Program-made: the position numbers and the translations under genes
Part shown: positions 32,267 to 41,001 of the stretch, piece after piece
Layout: each line of letters opens with the position of its first letter
Position numbering within the stretch: position 1 is the stretch's first letter
From: Lachnospiraceae bacterium
GTDB taxonomy: Bacteria > Bacillota > Clostridia > Lachnospirales > Lachnospiraceae
Reading direction: 5' to 3'
Assembly (NCBI GenBank): GCA_017430085.1
Contig: JAFRNR010000011.1
Span: forward strand, 36,028-100,027
DNA: 64,000 nucleotides
The notes under the pieces: model-generated
What the model saw: the letters and a program-made list of their open reading frames with translations, nothing else
Database searches by the model: none
What the model was told of the DNA's origin: nothing

Positions 32267-33199
32267 TCAGAATTCCGATAAAAAATCAACGATCGCGCGG
32301 TCATACGCGGCCATGTTGTTGATCCGGATACGGGAATGCTGCCCGCTGTCGAACCAGACCAGCTTTTTGGGCGCCCGGCATTTCTGAAACAGCAGCTCCG
32401 CCTTGTCCGGCGCGGAATACTGGTCCTTCCGGCTGTGCAGGAACAGGACCGGTATTTCCAGGCGGCCGATGCGCCAGAGCGGCCCGTCGGACACAACGTT
32501 CGCCCCGGAGAACAGCCGGATCCAGACCATGGTCAGCTGCATGATCGGGAAGCGCGGCGTGTGCGGCCGGTCGACCTTCATGTGGTTGAGGAAGGATTCG
32601 TAGAAATTGACGTACATGCCTTCCACGCAGAGCCCTTCGATATAGTCCGGACAGCCCTCGCTGACCGCGGCGAACAGCGCCGTCGAAGCGCCGATGCAGA
32701 TCCCGTGCAGGAACACGGCCCGGTTCTCCAGCTCATCGTGCAGCAGGGCGCACCAGCGGAGCAGGTCGCGGTATTCCTTATAGCCGAGCGAGGAGATCCG
32801 GCCCTCGGAAAGTCCGTGGGCGCGGTTGTCGATCACCAGCACGTTGTAGCCGGCGGCGCGGAACGGCTCGGCGAAAAAGTACGAATACAGCAGCGATTCC
32901 ATGCGGCCGGCGATGATGATCACCGCCTTTTCCGCGCCGAAATCGAAGTATTCGCCGGCCAGCTTCAGCCCGTCGCTCGTAATGCCGACCTCGCGCTTGC
33001 AGGCGTGATGCTTTTCCTCCCACGCGATGCCGATGTCGAACATCCGGCGGTATTCCTCATCGTCCGGAATGCTGCAGGAGCGGTCCCATTTTTTCTGCCT
33101 CGTCCGGACCAGCAGGACCGTATACAGGACCAGGGAGAGCAGCAGGACGGGCAGCACTCCCAGAAACAGGACGGCAGCAAGCAGGATCTTCCAGAACAT
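32267..33199 (-). CDS. Alpha/beta hydrolase, last gene of the lipid operon
   Basis: A 310-residue hydrolase with an N-terminal membrane helix (about 4–27). The nucleophile elbow is LHGICIGASTA (residues ~165–175, GxCxG type, so cysteine may replace serine). The acid candidate is in LFLHSRKDQYSAP and the histidine in FDSGQHSRI. It follows the DAK2 gene by nine bases, the last of eleven genes behind the promoter at 43646. A lipase, thioesterase or lysophospholipase role is inferred from context only. Confidence 0.82.
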   Translation of the reverse strand: MFWKILLAAVLFLGVLPVLLLSLVLYTVLLVRTRQKKWDRSCSIPDDEEYRRMFDIGIAWEEKHHACKREVGITSDGLKLAGEYFDFGAEKAVIIIAGRMESLLYSYFFAEPFRAAGYNVLVIDNRAHGLSEGRISSLGYKEYRDLLRWCALLHDELENRAVFLHGICIGASTALFAAVSEGCPDYIEGLCVEGMYVNFYESFLNHMKVDRPHTPRFPIMQLTMVWIRLFSGANVVSDGPLWRIGRLEIPVLFLHSRKDQYSAPDKAELLFQKCRAPKKLVWFDSGQHSRIRINNMAAYDRAIVDFLSEF

Positions 33200-33208
33200 A
33201 TAATCTCC

Positions 33209-34858
33209 CTACATCACGCCGAGGACCCAGTGATAGATCTCCTGGCCGGCGTCGATAAATTCCAGTTCCAGCAGCGGCAGTTTTTCGGCGACCGCCTCCG
33301 CGAGCGCCGCTTCCTGTTCTTCGGAAACGCCGCTGCCGCGGAACACGACGCCGGTTTCTTTGTCTTCCGCGCCGTCGATCATCAGCAGCGCGTCGATGAG
33401 CGCCGCCTTCCAGTCGCTGTTCACGCAGACGAGCTCGCCGCCCAGGAACGCGATCTCTTCGCCCTTCCGGCAGCGGATCTCGTGATAACTCCAGTCCCGG
33501 GACGCGGTCGTTTCACTGACTGTCACCACGTCCTTTGCCCCACGCAGCATCTGCTGGATCCGGCGGGAGACGTCGGAGCTGTCGGGCATGTCCATGGCCA
33601 GCGCGAAATAGCCTTCTGCATAGCTCGCGGTCGGAATTACAGTCACGTGTTTAGCCTTGAACAGGCCCGCCGCCTGCTCGGCCGCGAGGATGATGTTTTT
33701 GCTGTTGGGAAGCACCACGATCTCGTCGGCGGGCAGCTGTTCGAACGCCGCTACGAATTCCTGTGCGGACGTATTCATCGTCGCGCCGCCGTCGATGACC
33801 TTGTCGGCGCCGAGAGAAGCGAAGAGCGAGGCCATCCCGTTACCGTTGACTACCGCGACGACGGACAGGGGCTTGTTCTTTACCTGCTGCGTTTCGCGGT
33901 CATGTTCATTATGCTGGATCTGCATATTTTCCAGCTTGAACGTCAGAAATTCCCCGTATTTCTGCGACAATTGGATGATGTACGCGGGCGTTTTGGTGTG
34001 CACGTGGACCTTGACCCGCTTGTCATTCTGCACGCAGACGATGGAATTGCCGTATTTCTGCAGTCTGTCGATATAATTCTGCAGGCGGAAATGCTGGTCA
34101 TAACTGCCGCCGTTCATCAGCTGCAGTAGATAGTCCACGCAGTACCCGTCCGCGAACGTGCTGTTTTCGTCAAAGAGGCTCAGGTCCGGTTCGGAAGGGG
34201 ACGGGGCAGCCGTCTCCCGGACAGCCGGTTCCGCGGATTCCACGGGCTCCCCGTGCAGGTACTTCAGCATCCCCTCGAAGATCAGGATGAAGCCGGCCCC
34301 GCCGCTGTCCACCACGCCGGCGTCCTTCAGGACAGGGAGCATTTCCGGCGTCTGGGCGAGCGTGCGGCGCATTTCGGCGATATACATGGACAGGATCACG
34401 TCGATCCCGCTGCTGCGCGTGATCTGGGCGCGGATGTGCTCGATGCCTTCGCGCGCGACGGAGAGCATCGTGCCCTCCACCGGCTGCAGCACCGCGTCAT
34501 AGGCCATGCGGTAGCCGCGGATCAGGCCGCTGCGCAGTTCGCCCGGACCGATCAGCACGCTGCGGGAAAGTTCCTGGCTGAAGCCGTAGAAAAACTGCGA
34601 GAGGATCACGCCGGAATTTCCCCGTGCGCCGAGCAGCATGCCCGCGGACAGGGTCTTCAGGAAGTCATTGATCTGGGTCGTGCTGACCGCGTTCTGCAGG
34701 CCGTGCGCGAGCGTCATGCACATGTTCGTCCCGGTATCGCCGTCAGGCACCGGGAATACGTTGAGCCGGTTGATTTCTTCCTCGTGCTGCTGCAGGTTGG
34801 CCAGGCCGCTGCGGAGCATCCGCTCCAGTTCGATGCCGTTGATTCGTCTGATTGCCAT
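33209..34858 (-). CDS. Second DAK2 domain protein (FakA-like)
   Basis: A 549-residue paralogue of the protein at 5751. The N-terminal DAK2 domain has LNVFPVPDGDTGTNMCMTLAHG and LGARGNSGVILSQFFYGF. VDSGGAGFILIFEG marks the middle domain, and the C-terminal half is DegV-like. FakA proteins phosphorylate fatty acids carried by DegV-family FakB. This copy lies four bases after a transporter gene and two genes from a DegV gene in the same operon, so it probably forms an operon-specific fatty acid kinase. True glycerone kinase activity is unlikely because the DAK1 partner is absent. Confidence 0.88.
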   Translation of the reverse strand: MAIRRINGIELERMLRSGLANLQQHEEEINRLNVFPVPDGDTGTNMCMTLAHGLQNAVSTTQINDFLKTLSAGMLLGARGNSGVILSQFFYGFSQELSRSVLIGPGELRSGLIRGYRMAYDAVLQPVEGTMLSVAREGIEHIRAQITRSSGIDVILSMYIAEMRRTLAQTPEMLPVLKDAGVVDSGGAGFILIFEGMLKYLHGEPVESAEPAVRETAAPSPSEPDLSLFDENSTFADGYCVDYLLQLMNGGSYDQHFRLQNYIDRLQKYGNSIVCVQNDKRVKVHVHTKTPAYIIQLSQKYGEFLTFKLENMQIQHNEHDRETQQVKNKPLSVVAVVNGNGMASLFASLGADKVIDGGATMNTSAQEFVAAFEQLPADEIVVLPNSKNIILAAEQAAGLFKAKHVTVIPTASYAEGYFALAMDMPDSSDVSRRIQQMLRGAKDVVTVSETTASRDWSYHEIRCRKGEEIAFLGGELVCVNSDWKAALIDALLMIDGAEDKETGVVFRGSGVSEEQEAALAEAVAEKLPLLELEFIDAGQEIYHWVLGVM

Positions 34859-34862
34859 ACTG

Positions 34863-36182
34863 TTATTTGTCCTTGCTCATGGACTGCACTTTTTTCGGCA
34901 GCAGGAAAGAGAGAATAAAGGAGAGCAGGATCAGGCCCGCGCAGATCGGCGTCAGATAGCGCATGGCGCCCTCGGTCTGCTTGAGCGCGACCAGGATGAC
35001 GCCGGTCGAGAGACCGGTGGCGACGCCCGCGAACAGCCCCTGCACGGCGAAATACATGGCCGAATGGGAGATGCCCTTTTCCTGTTCTTCATCCGCCGCG
35101 AACTGCGACGGCAGCGAGTAAGCCACCGCGAACATTGCGCCGATGGCGAAGGAACTGATCAGGCCGGTGACGATCGACAGGATGGTCTTGGGCATGCCCT
35201 TCGGCAGGAAGGACACCGCAAACATCGTCGTCATCCCGACCATGTACGCGATCAGGATGTAGCGGTAGGCAAACCCGAAGCCCTTTTTGCGCAGGATCTT
35301 GTCATACAGCAGCAGCGTCAGCGGGACCGGCGCAAAAGCGGCGATCATGACCAGGATCATGCTCATGCCGACGTAGGAAAAATACTCGTTGATGCCGGCC
35401 AGGAAAAGCTGTACGCCGGCGGTCATGAACGAATAGACGACCATCCAGATGATGAACGGCCGGTTCCGGAATGTGTAGGCCAGGGACTTCGTCAGGCTCA
35501 GGCGGGGCGTTGTTTCCGCCGCTTCCCCGCTCATGTCCGGCTCTTTGATCATAAAGAGCGGGATCAGCATCGTGAGCGCGATCGGGAGCACGATCAGGGC
35601 GACCTTCGTGATATTCATCCCGTTGAGCATCATGCGGACCACGACGTAGCCGAGGATGAAATAAACGATGTCATACACGGATTTCGCGTTCGAAAGCAGG
35701 TTCCGTTCGTGTTCGGTCTCGACGATCTCGGTGAACGTGGCGTAATAGTTGACCATCGTCAGCGTGTAGAAGCAGAAGAAGATGCACAGGACCACGCCGT
35801 AGTAGATCGTGTTCAGCAGCGTCGCGCCGCCGGGGTTCGGAACGATCAGGAAGGCGGCGTAGGAGAGCAGCAGCGGGATCAGGCCGATCAGGAGCGCGGG
35901 CCGCCGGCGGCCCCATTTGGTGCGCAGCCCGTCGGTAAACGCGGCCATGGGGATGTCGATGATGCCGTCCAGGATCTTGGCGGCCATGGCGAATGCCGCC
36001 CAGACGGCGGGAACGACCAGGTCGATGCCGCGGAAGGTCTGATTCGCGATCGCGGCCTCGCCGAATCCGCCGATGAGCAGGGCGCTGCACAGATAGGACC
36101 CCATCATCAGGTTGAGCAGGTTGATGCCCATGCCGGATGCGGCATACAGGATGATCCTGCCTTTTCCGTGGATCTTTTTCAT
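34863..36182 (-). CDS. GPH-type MFS transporter (sugar/lipid-headgroup symporter-like)
   Basis: A 439-residue membrane protein with about twelve helices. It resembles the glycoside–pentoside–hexuronide:cation symporter family: DGIIDIPMAAFTDGLRTKWGRRRPALLIG matches the conserved loop with D, TD and the GRRRP motif. In this family the cargo is usually a glycoside, and a relative (LplT-type MFS) flips lysophospholipids. The lipid genes around it make a lipid or headgroup cargo possible. It is separated by three bases from degV and four from the DAK2 gene. Confidence 0.85.
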   Translation of the reverse strand: MKKIHGKGRIILYAASGMGINLLNLMMGSYLCSALLIGGFGEAAIANQTFRGIDLVVPAVWAAFAMAAKILDGIIDIPMAAFTDGLRTKWGRRRPALLIGLIPLLLSYAAFLIVPNPGGATLLNTIYYGVVLCIFFCFYTLTMVNYYATFTEIVETEHERNLLSNAKSVYDIVYFILGYVVVRMMLNGMNITKVALIVLPIALTMLIPLFMIKEPDMSGEAAETTPRLSLTKSLAYTFRNRPFIIWMVVYSFMTAGVQLFLAGINEYFSYVGMSMILVMIAAFAPVPLTLLLYDKILRKKGFGFAYRYILIAYMVGMTTMFAVSFLPKGMPKTILSIVTGLISSFAIGAMFAVAYSLPSQFAADEEQEKGISHSAMYFAVQGLFAGVATGLSTGVILVALKQTEGAMRYLTPICAGLILLSFILSFLLPKKVQSMSKDK

Positions 36183-36185
36183 CTC

Positions 36186-37121
36186 TTATTCCTCCTTGCT
36201 GAGCTGCTTTTCAATGATTGCGCGTTCCTGCGACAGGTCTTCCGAGATCGGTTTCCCGAGATAGTAGGCCGCCATCAGGCCGGGGCCGATGTTGATGCCG
36301 CAGGCCGGGAAGACGTCGTTGATGAAGATCTCTTTCGGGTGGAAGCGTTCTTCGATCATCTGCTTATAGACTTCGGCCTGCGCGAGGCGGCTGGTCTGGG
36401 CGATGAAGATCGTCTGGTCTTCCGGGTCTTCGATCGTCTGCGCGATATACTCCATCAGGACCGCGTAAGCCGCCTTGGCGCCTTTGACCTTGCCAATCAC
36501 GGTGGTGAGGCCGTTGTAGTCGAATTCGCCGATGGGCTTGATGCCGGCAAGCGTGCCGAAAAAGGCTTTGGCATTGGTGAGCCGTCCCTTTTTGGCGACG
36601 AAGCTGAGGTCGTCCAGCCAGCCGGCCTGGTGGAAGCGGTTTTTATTGGCTTCCAGGTATTCGGTGACTTCGTCCAGGGAAAGACCCTGATCGCGCAGCC
36701 GCGCCGCATGGACGGCCATCAGGCCGAAACCGGGGCCGAAACGGAGAGAATCCACGACGCGGATCCTGGCTTCGGGATGCGCCTGCATGACCTGCTTCGC
36801 GGCGGTAGAGGCGAACTGGAAGGCGCCGCTGATGCCGCTGGAGATGGTCATGGCGAGCAGTTCAGTGCCGTCCGCGGTCAGGGTTTCCATCGCATTGGCA
36901 AATTCCTGGGTGTTGGGCGGCGCGGTCTTGAAGCCGTTCGGGTCTTTTTTCAGGTTCGCGTAGAACTCCTCGCGCGAGTACCGGTCCCACTTCATCGGGG
37001 AGGGGAGATCGGTCTTGTCCGGCAGGGTGATGTGGCCGGGGACGACATGGATGTCGTACTGCGTCCGGAACTGTTCGTTCAGATCGCAGGTGGCGTCGCA
37101 CAGGATCGCAAATTTCTTCAT
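36186..37121 (-). CDS. DegV family fatty-acid-binding protein (FakB-like)
   Basis: A 311-residue DegV protein. The N-terminal domain starts FAILCDATCDLNEQFR. The conserved FKTAPPNTQEFANAME and TISSGISGAFQFA segments line the fatty-acid headgroup pocket, and VVDSLRFGPGFGLMAVHAARL follows. FakB proteins present a bound fatty acid to FakA. Its presence with a DAK2 gene in one operon is a complete fatty acid kinase set. Confidence 0.9.
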   Translation of the reverse strand: MKKFAILCDATCDLNEQFRTQYDIHVVPGHITLPDKTDLPSPMKWDRYSREEFYANLKKDPNGFKTAPPNTQEFANAMETLTADGTELLAMTISSGISGAFQFASTAAKQVMQAHPEARIRVVDSLRFGPGFGLMAVHAARLRDQGLSLDEVTEYLEANKNRFHQAGWLDDLSFVAKKGRLTNAKAFFGTLAGIKPIGEFDYNGLTTVIGKVKGAKAAYAVLMEYIAQTIEDPEDQTIFIAQTSRLAQAEVYKQMIEERFHPKEIFINDVFPACGINIGPGLMAAYYLGKPISEDLSQERAIIEKQLSKEE

Positions 37122-37157
37122 TTCGGGTTCCTCACTTCTTTATTCATTCGGTGGTTC

Positions 37158-38099
37158 TTATGTATTCTCAAATCCGCATGCGTCCTGCAGGAAACGGAAC
37201 AGCTCCGTTTCGGCGCGTTCGCGTTCCGCCGGGAAGGCCAGCGTGTGACCGGCGCCTTCGGCGGAAAACAGGACTTTGCGCGGGGAGGCGCAGGCTTCGT
37301 AATTGGTCACGCCCTGGGCGTAGGGCACGGTCTCATCCGCGGTCCCGTGCAGGAAAAAGGCGGGGATCTCCGTGCGGGAGAGGGCATCGGTGACCGGCGT
37401 CCGGATGTCAAAGCCGTAAAACAGCCGGGCAAACAGGCGGATCAGCGGCATCAGCAGGAAGCCGGGGAGATGCCGCCGGCGGCACTCCTGCAGGAGCTGC
37501 AGATACGGCGACGTAAAGCCACAGTCCGGGATCAGGCAGCGGACGACTGCGGGATCGAGTTTGTCCGAGGCGTAGGCGGCGGTAGCGGCGCCCATGGAGA
37601 TGCCGTAGACCGCGATCCGCGGGCTTTCCGGCTGCGAAGCGGCCCAGCGGACCCAGTTTTCCAGGTCGAACTGCTCTTTCAGGCCGAAGCAGGTCCGTTT
37701 GCCGCCGCTGACGCCGTGGGCCCGCTGCGATACCAGCAGGACGTTCCAGCCGTGTGCGGCGAAGCATTCCGCCTGCAAGGCAAAGTTCACCATCGGGTCT
37801 GAGCGGTAGCCGTGCAGGAGAATCACGGTCTTCCCGGCGTGCCGGTCATAGTAGTCCGCACAGAGCTCCGTATTGTCCGCCGCCCGCACCGTGACTCTGG
37901 TTGGGGACAGAAGGGAGAGCGTTTTTTCCGCGGACTGCAGCGCCGCCGCGTACGGGGCAAACTCCTCCGTTCCGCAGATCTCCTCCAGGCCCATGACCGG
38001 GCTCCGCCGGAATACGATCACGGCGGCTGTCAGCGCCGGGCCCAGGATAAGCAAGAGATACAGCCCCAGTATGATCAGGATCGTCACCAAAAACGGCAT
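37158..38099 (-). CDS. Alpha/beta hydrolase with N-terminal membrane helix
   Basis: A 313-residue hydrolase starting at ATG 38099, preceded by AAGGAGTACTCC. The first ~28 residues form a membrane helix. The oxyanion segment is ILLHGYRSDP, the nucleophile elbow is YGISMGAATAAYA near residue 160, the acid lies in FFLHGTADETVP, and the histidine in AEGAGHTLAFP. This is a good match to the esterase/lysophospholipase-like family. In-frame upstream sequence belongs to the LRAT-like gene in another frame. Confidence 0.88.
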   Translation of the reverse strand: MPFLVTILIILGLYLLLILGPALTAAVIVFRRSPVMGLEEICGTEEFAPYAAALQSAEKTLSLLSPTRVTVRAADNTELCADYYDRHAGKTVILLHGYRSDPMVNFALQAECFAAHGWNVLLVSQRAHGVSGGKRTCFGLKEQFDLENWVRWAASQPESPRIAVYGISMGAATAAYASDKLDPAVVRCLIPDCGFTSPYLQLLQECRRRHLPGFLLMPLIRLFARLFYGFDIRTPVTDALSRTEIPAFFLHGTADETVPYAQGVTNYEACASPRKVLFSAEGAGHTLAFPAERERAETELFRFLQDACGFENT

Positions 38100-38109
38100 G
38101 GAGTACTCC

Positions 38110-38550
38110 TTAACGGCCGGTGTCCTGTCCGGCGTCCCGTGCCCGGGCTTTCTGCGCGAGCCACCGCTCCCGGGCGGCTTCTTCCAGCAGGGAGCGGCTT
38201 TCGCCGAAGACGCATTCGTTTGCAAAATGCTCACAGTTGTTGTGCAGCAGGTCGTATTGATCTTCGCCGATCCGGCTGCGTGCCGTTTCGATGATCTTCT
38301 TAGCCGGCAGGCGCTTGCGGCGCTCCTTCCGGTCCGGCACGGCGATCTCCACGATGCCGCCGCAGGCGAAAACGTCAATGTCGGTCGCGAGGACCTTCAG
38401 CCGGTCCGGCTCATTCGCAAAGCGCTCGATCGGGGGCAGGCCATAGGAGATGACTTCCTCCTCGGAGACGAACACCCCGTAGTGATAGAACGAACCGATC
38501 CGCACCCGGATCATATCGCCGGGCCGGCAGTCTCCGGGCTGCCAGTTCAT
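38110..38550 (-). CDS. LRAT/NlpC-P60-like acyltransferase or hydrolase
   Basis: A 146-residue protein of the lecithin:retinol acyltransferase-like (NC domain) papain-fold group. The N-terminus PGDMIRVRIGSFYHYGVF supplies catalytic H23, and HNNCEHFANECVFG supplies nucleophile C106 with the family's NCEHF signature. In animals such enzymes transfer or hydrolyse phospholipid acyl chains; bacterial roles are poorly known. It overlaps the carrier protein gene by four bases and precedes a hydrolase, placing it inside the lipid operon. The C-terminus is helical and has no membrane anchor. Confidence 0.85.
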   Translation of the reverse strand: MNWQPGDCRPGDMIRVRIGSFYHYGVFVSEEEVISYGLPPIERFANEPDRLKVLATDIDVFACGGIVEIAVPDRKERRKRLPAKKIIETARSRIGEDQYDLLHNNCEHFANECVFGESRSLLEEAARERWLAQKARARDAGQDTGR

Positions 38551-38798
38551 TTCAGTTTCGCCTCGATGTAATCCACCACGTCGCCCAGCGTCCGGAAATC
38601 CGTGGCGCCGACGTTTTCGAAGCGGATGCGGAACTCTTCCTCGATGGCGATGACCATGTACAGCATGCCGACCGAGGACAGACCGAGGTCGCTGTCCAGT
38701 TTTGACTGCTCCGTGCAGGCGGCCGCGGCCGCGCGGTTGCGGTCGTCGGTCGTGATCAGGATATCACGGAGCTTTTCGATGATCTCATTTCTTGTCAT
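38547..38798 (-). CDS. Acyl carrier protein
   Basis: An 83-residue carrier protein. The phosphopantetheine attachment site is S42 in DLGLSSVGM, with helix II EEEFRIRFENV and a C-terminal DVVDYIEAKL helix as in ACPs. It overlaps the upstream ligase gene by 14 bases and the LRAT-like gene by four. It is probably a dedicated carrier for the acyl-AMP ligase, separate from the housekeeping AcpP. Confidence 0.92.
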   Translation of the reverse strand: MTRNEIIEKLRDILITTDDRNRAAAAACTEQSKLDSDLGLSSVGMLYMVIAIEEEFRIRFENVGATDFRTLGDVVDYIEAKLK

Positions 38799-40299
38799 GT
38801 TTGTATCTCACGATCTTCATGGCCGGGGACCTCTGGAAATCCGTGTCCCGGATCACGATGCGGCTGACCTGCTGGAAAGAGGGCAGCGTCTTGTTGACCC
38901 GTTCCAGTTCCTGCATCGCGTATTCCTTGCGTTCCTCGGGGGATAATTCGGTCAGTACGGTAGGCCGCAGGACGACTTCCAGGGCGAGGATCTGCGCGCC
39001 GAATTCGTTTTCGTCCTCGAACACCTGGGAGTCCTGCACGAACGGCAGCGCATTGAACGATGTCTCAACTTCCGCGGGCGATACGTTTTCGCCGCTCTGC
39101 AGGACGATGATCTCCTTGATGCGGCCGGTGATGTACAGGTAGCCGTCCTCGTCCAGATGCGCGAGGTCGCCGGTTTTGAACCAGCCGTCCTCGTAGGCGT
39201 CGGGTTCCTCTGCGCCGACGTAGCCCTCCATCATGTTCCGGCCCTTGAGCCAGAGTTCGCCGTTTACAAAACGCAGCTCCTGGTTCGGGTAAGGCAGGCC
39301 GACGGATTCCGGCTTCTGCAGGCTTTCCGGGTTGCCGGAAACGAGGTTGGCGGATTCCGTGAGGCCGTAGCCGGCCAGCAGTTTGACGCCGATTTTGTCG
39401 TATTCCGCGATCAGGAAGGGCGAGACCGGCGCGGCGCCGCAGATGATCACCTTGAGGTCGTCGCCGAGCATGTTGCGGCCGAAGCGCTTGGAGAGGGTCA
39501 GGGCCATTTCGGCGAGGGCCGGGACCATGACCATGATCGTCGGGCGGAAGGCCGCGATGTCGCGGAACATGTCCTTATTGTTGCGGCAGATGAACAGAGT
39601 GCTGCCGGTATAGAGCGAAGTCATGAGGTTGCGGATCAGGCCGAACACGTGGGAGAGCGGCAGGATCAGCAGATAGCGCTGGTCGAAGACCTTCGGCGTG
39701 CCGTAGCAGCCGTTGACCGTCCCCTGCATGACCGCTTCGTTCGAAAGCAGGGCGCCTTTGCTTCTGCCGGTGGTGCCGCCGGTGAAAACGATCACGCAGG
39801 GCGTGCGGCCGGTGCAAGGCGCGGCCGGCGTTTTTTCGTCGGAGACGGCATCGGCAGGCAACAGGGCGATGTCCGGGCGGCGCGCTTTGAGCAGCGCCAG
39901 GCGGTCCGCGAAATCCGGCTGGTAGACCAGCTGCGAGACGCCGAACATCATGCAGCAGCCGAAGACCGCGGTCTCGTCCAGATGGGCCGGGAAGATCACG
40001 GCGGTGCAGCCGGAGGTGACGACGGCCAGGTATGCTTTGATGAAGTCATAGGAATTGGCCGCGAACAAGGCGATGCGGCTGCCCGCTTCCGGCGCGCCGA
40101 GCAGCGTGCGGAAACCGGCGGCGTCGTCTTCCAGCTGCGCATACGTGAAAGCCGCGCCGTTGTCGATGACGGCGGGGTGCGGGCCGTATTCGCTGACGCA
40201 GTGCGCCCACATGTCGGTGACGGTGTCAAAATCATGGATGCGGTCGAATTCCGCATCGTCGGTGTATTTCCGGAAACGTTCCGGGGATGGAGTCAGCAT
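38785..40299 (-). CDS. AMP-forming acyl-CoA/acyl-ACP ligase
   Basis: A 504-residue adenylate-forming enzyme. Its P-loop is IVFTGGTTGRSKGALLSNEA, the GYGLTES motif carries the conserved Glu, and WFKTGDLAHLDEDGYLYITGRIKEIIVLQSGENVSP is the hinge. The terminal AMKIVRYK supplies the catalytic lysine region. It activates a carboxylic acid, likely a fatty acid, to the adenylate for transfer to the ACP encoded by the overlapping next gene or to CoA. Confidence 0.9.
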   Translation of the reverse strand: MLTPSPERFRKYTDDAEFDRIHDFDTVTDMWAHCVSEYGPHPAVIDNGAAFTYAQLEDDAAGFRTLLGAPEAGSRIALFAANSYDFIKAYLAVVTSGCTAVIFPAHLDETAVFGCCMMFGVSQLVYQPDFADRLALLKARRPDIALLPADAVSDEKTPAAPCTGRTPCVIVFTGGTTGRSKGALLSNEAVMQGTVNGCYGTPKVFDQRYLLILPLSHVFGLIRNLMTSLYTGSTLFICRNNKDMFRDIAAFRPTIMVMVPALAEMALTLSKRFGRNMLGDDLKVIICGAAPVSPFLIAEYDKIGVKLLAGYGLTESANLVSGNPESLQKPESVGLPYPNQELRFVNGELWLKGRNMMEGYVGAEEPDAYEDGWFKTGDLAHLDEDGYLYITGRIKEIIVLQSGENVSPAEVETSFNALPFVQDSQVFEDENEFGAQILALEVVLRPTVLTELSPEERKEYAMQELERVNKTLPSFQQVSRIVIRDTDFQRSPAMKIVRYKHDKK

Positions 40300-40341
40300 A
40301 ATGGGAGGACCTCCGTATATGTATTCTGTGAAACCTTATAT

Positions 40342-41001
40342 TCAGTGCAGGTCGGCTTCCGCCAGTTCTTTCAGCCGTTCTTCCTTTTCCTGCAGCATGA
40401 CAGCGATCTCGTCGATCTTGGAGAACGACGGGCGGCTGCCGTACCGGGCGATAATGTCGATCGGTTCGCCGATCACGAGGCGGAGCCGGCGGTACCGCGG
40501 CTTCGGCGGCAGGACGTAGACCGGGACGATCGGCGCCTTGCCCTGAAGCGCCATGAGGACCATGCCGGACTTGAACGTTGCCATTTCGCCGCTGCCGTCA
40601 TTGACGTGCCCTTCCGGGAACAGCGAGACGATGGCGCCGGCCTGCAGGGCATCCGAGATCTGGCGCAGCGTGTCGATGCGGAAGTTCCCGCGGTCGACCG
40701 GGATGCAGTGGAAGGCCCGGAACAGCCGGCCGGCTTTGCTTTCGAAGAATTCCTTGCCGCAGATAAAGCGGTGCCGGCGGTACCAGACCGCGATCATAAC
40801 GTAGATCGGGTCGAAGAACCCCGCGTGGTTCGCGATCACGAGATGGCCGCCGCGCAGGCGCTTCCGGGCGGCTTTGGATTCATAGAGCCACTTCGGCCGC
40901 AGCCAGAGCAGGCCGGGCAGGCCTGCTGTGATCTTGGTGAAATCGTATATCAGGTTGTCCTTAGAGAACAGCGGGAGTTTTTCAGGTTTTTGTCTGTTCA
41001 T
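40342..41001 (-). CDS. PlsC-type lysophospholipid acyltransferase
   Basis: A 219-residue membrane-associated acyltransferase. The catalytic block is VIANHAGFFDPIYVMIA (H-x4-D as NHAGFFD). FICGKEFFESKAGRLF and the substrate-binding block LFPEGHVNDGSGEMATFKSG follow. It transfers an acyl chain from ACP or CoA to a lysophospholipid or similar acceptor. It overlaps the other acyltransferase gene by 20 bases. Confidence 0.9.
   Translation of the reverse strand: MNRQKPEKLPLFSKDNLIYDFTKITAGLPGLLWLRPKWLYESKAARKRLRGGHLVIANHAGFFDPIYVMIAVWYRRHRFICGKEFFESKAGRLFRAFHCIPVDRGNFRIDTLRQISDALQAGAIVSLFPEGHVNDGSGEMATFKSGMVLMALQGKAPIVPVYVLPPKPRYRRLRLVIGEPIDIIARYGSRPSFSKIDEIAVMLQEKEERLKELAEADLH

Noticed and set aside
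33209..34858. DAK2 protein as a dihydroxyacetone kinase subunit
   Set aside because: There is no DhaK (DAK1) partner. The size and DegV-like C-terminal half match the FakA/YloV group.
34638..37802. Very long plus-strand open frame (1,054 codons) opposite the DAK2, transporter and DegV genes
   Set aside because: GC-rich antisense shadow: the translation is rich in Asp/Arg/Gln/His with no domain, while the minus strand encodes three well-matched genes with ribosome binding sites.
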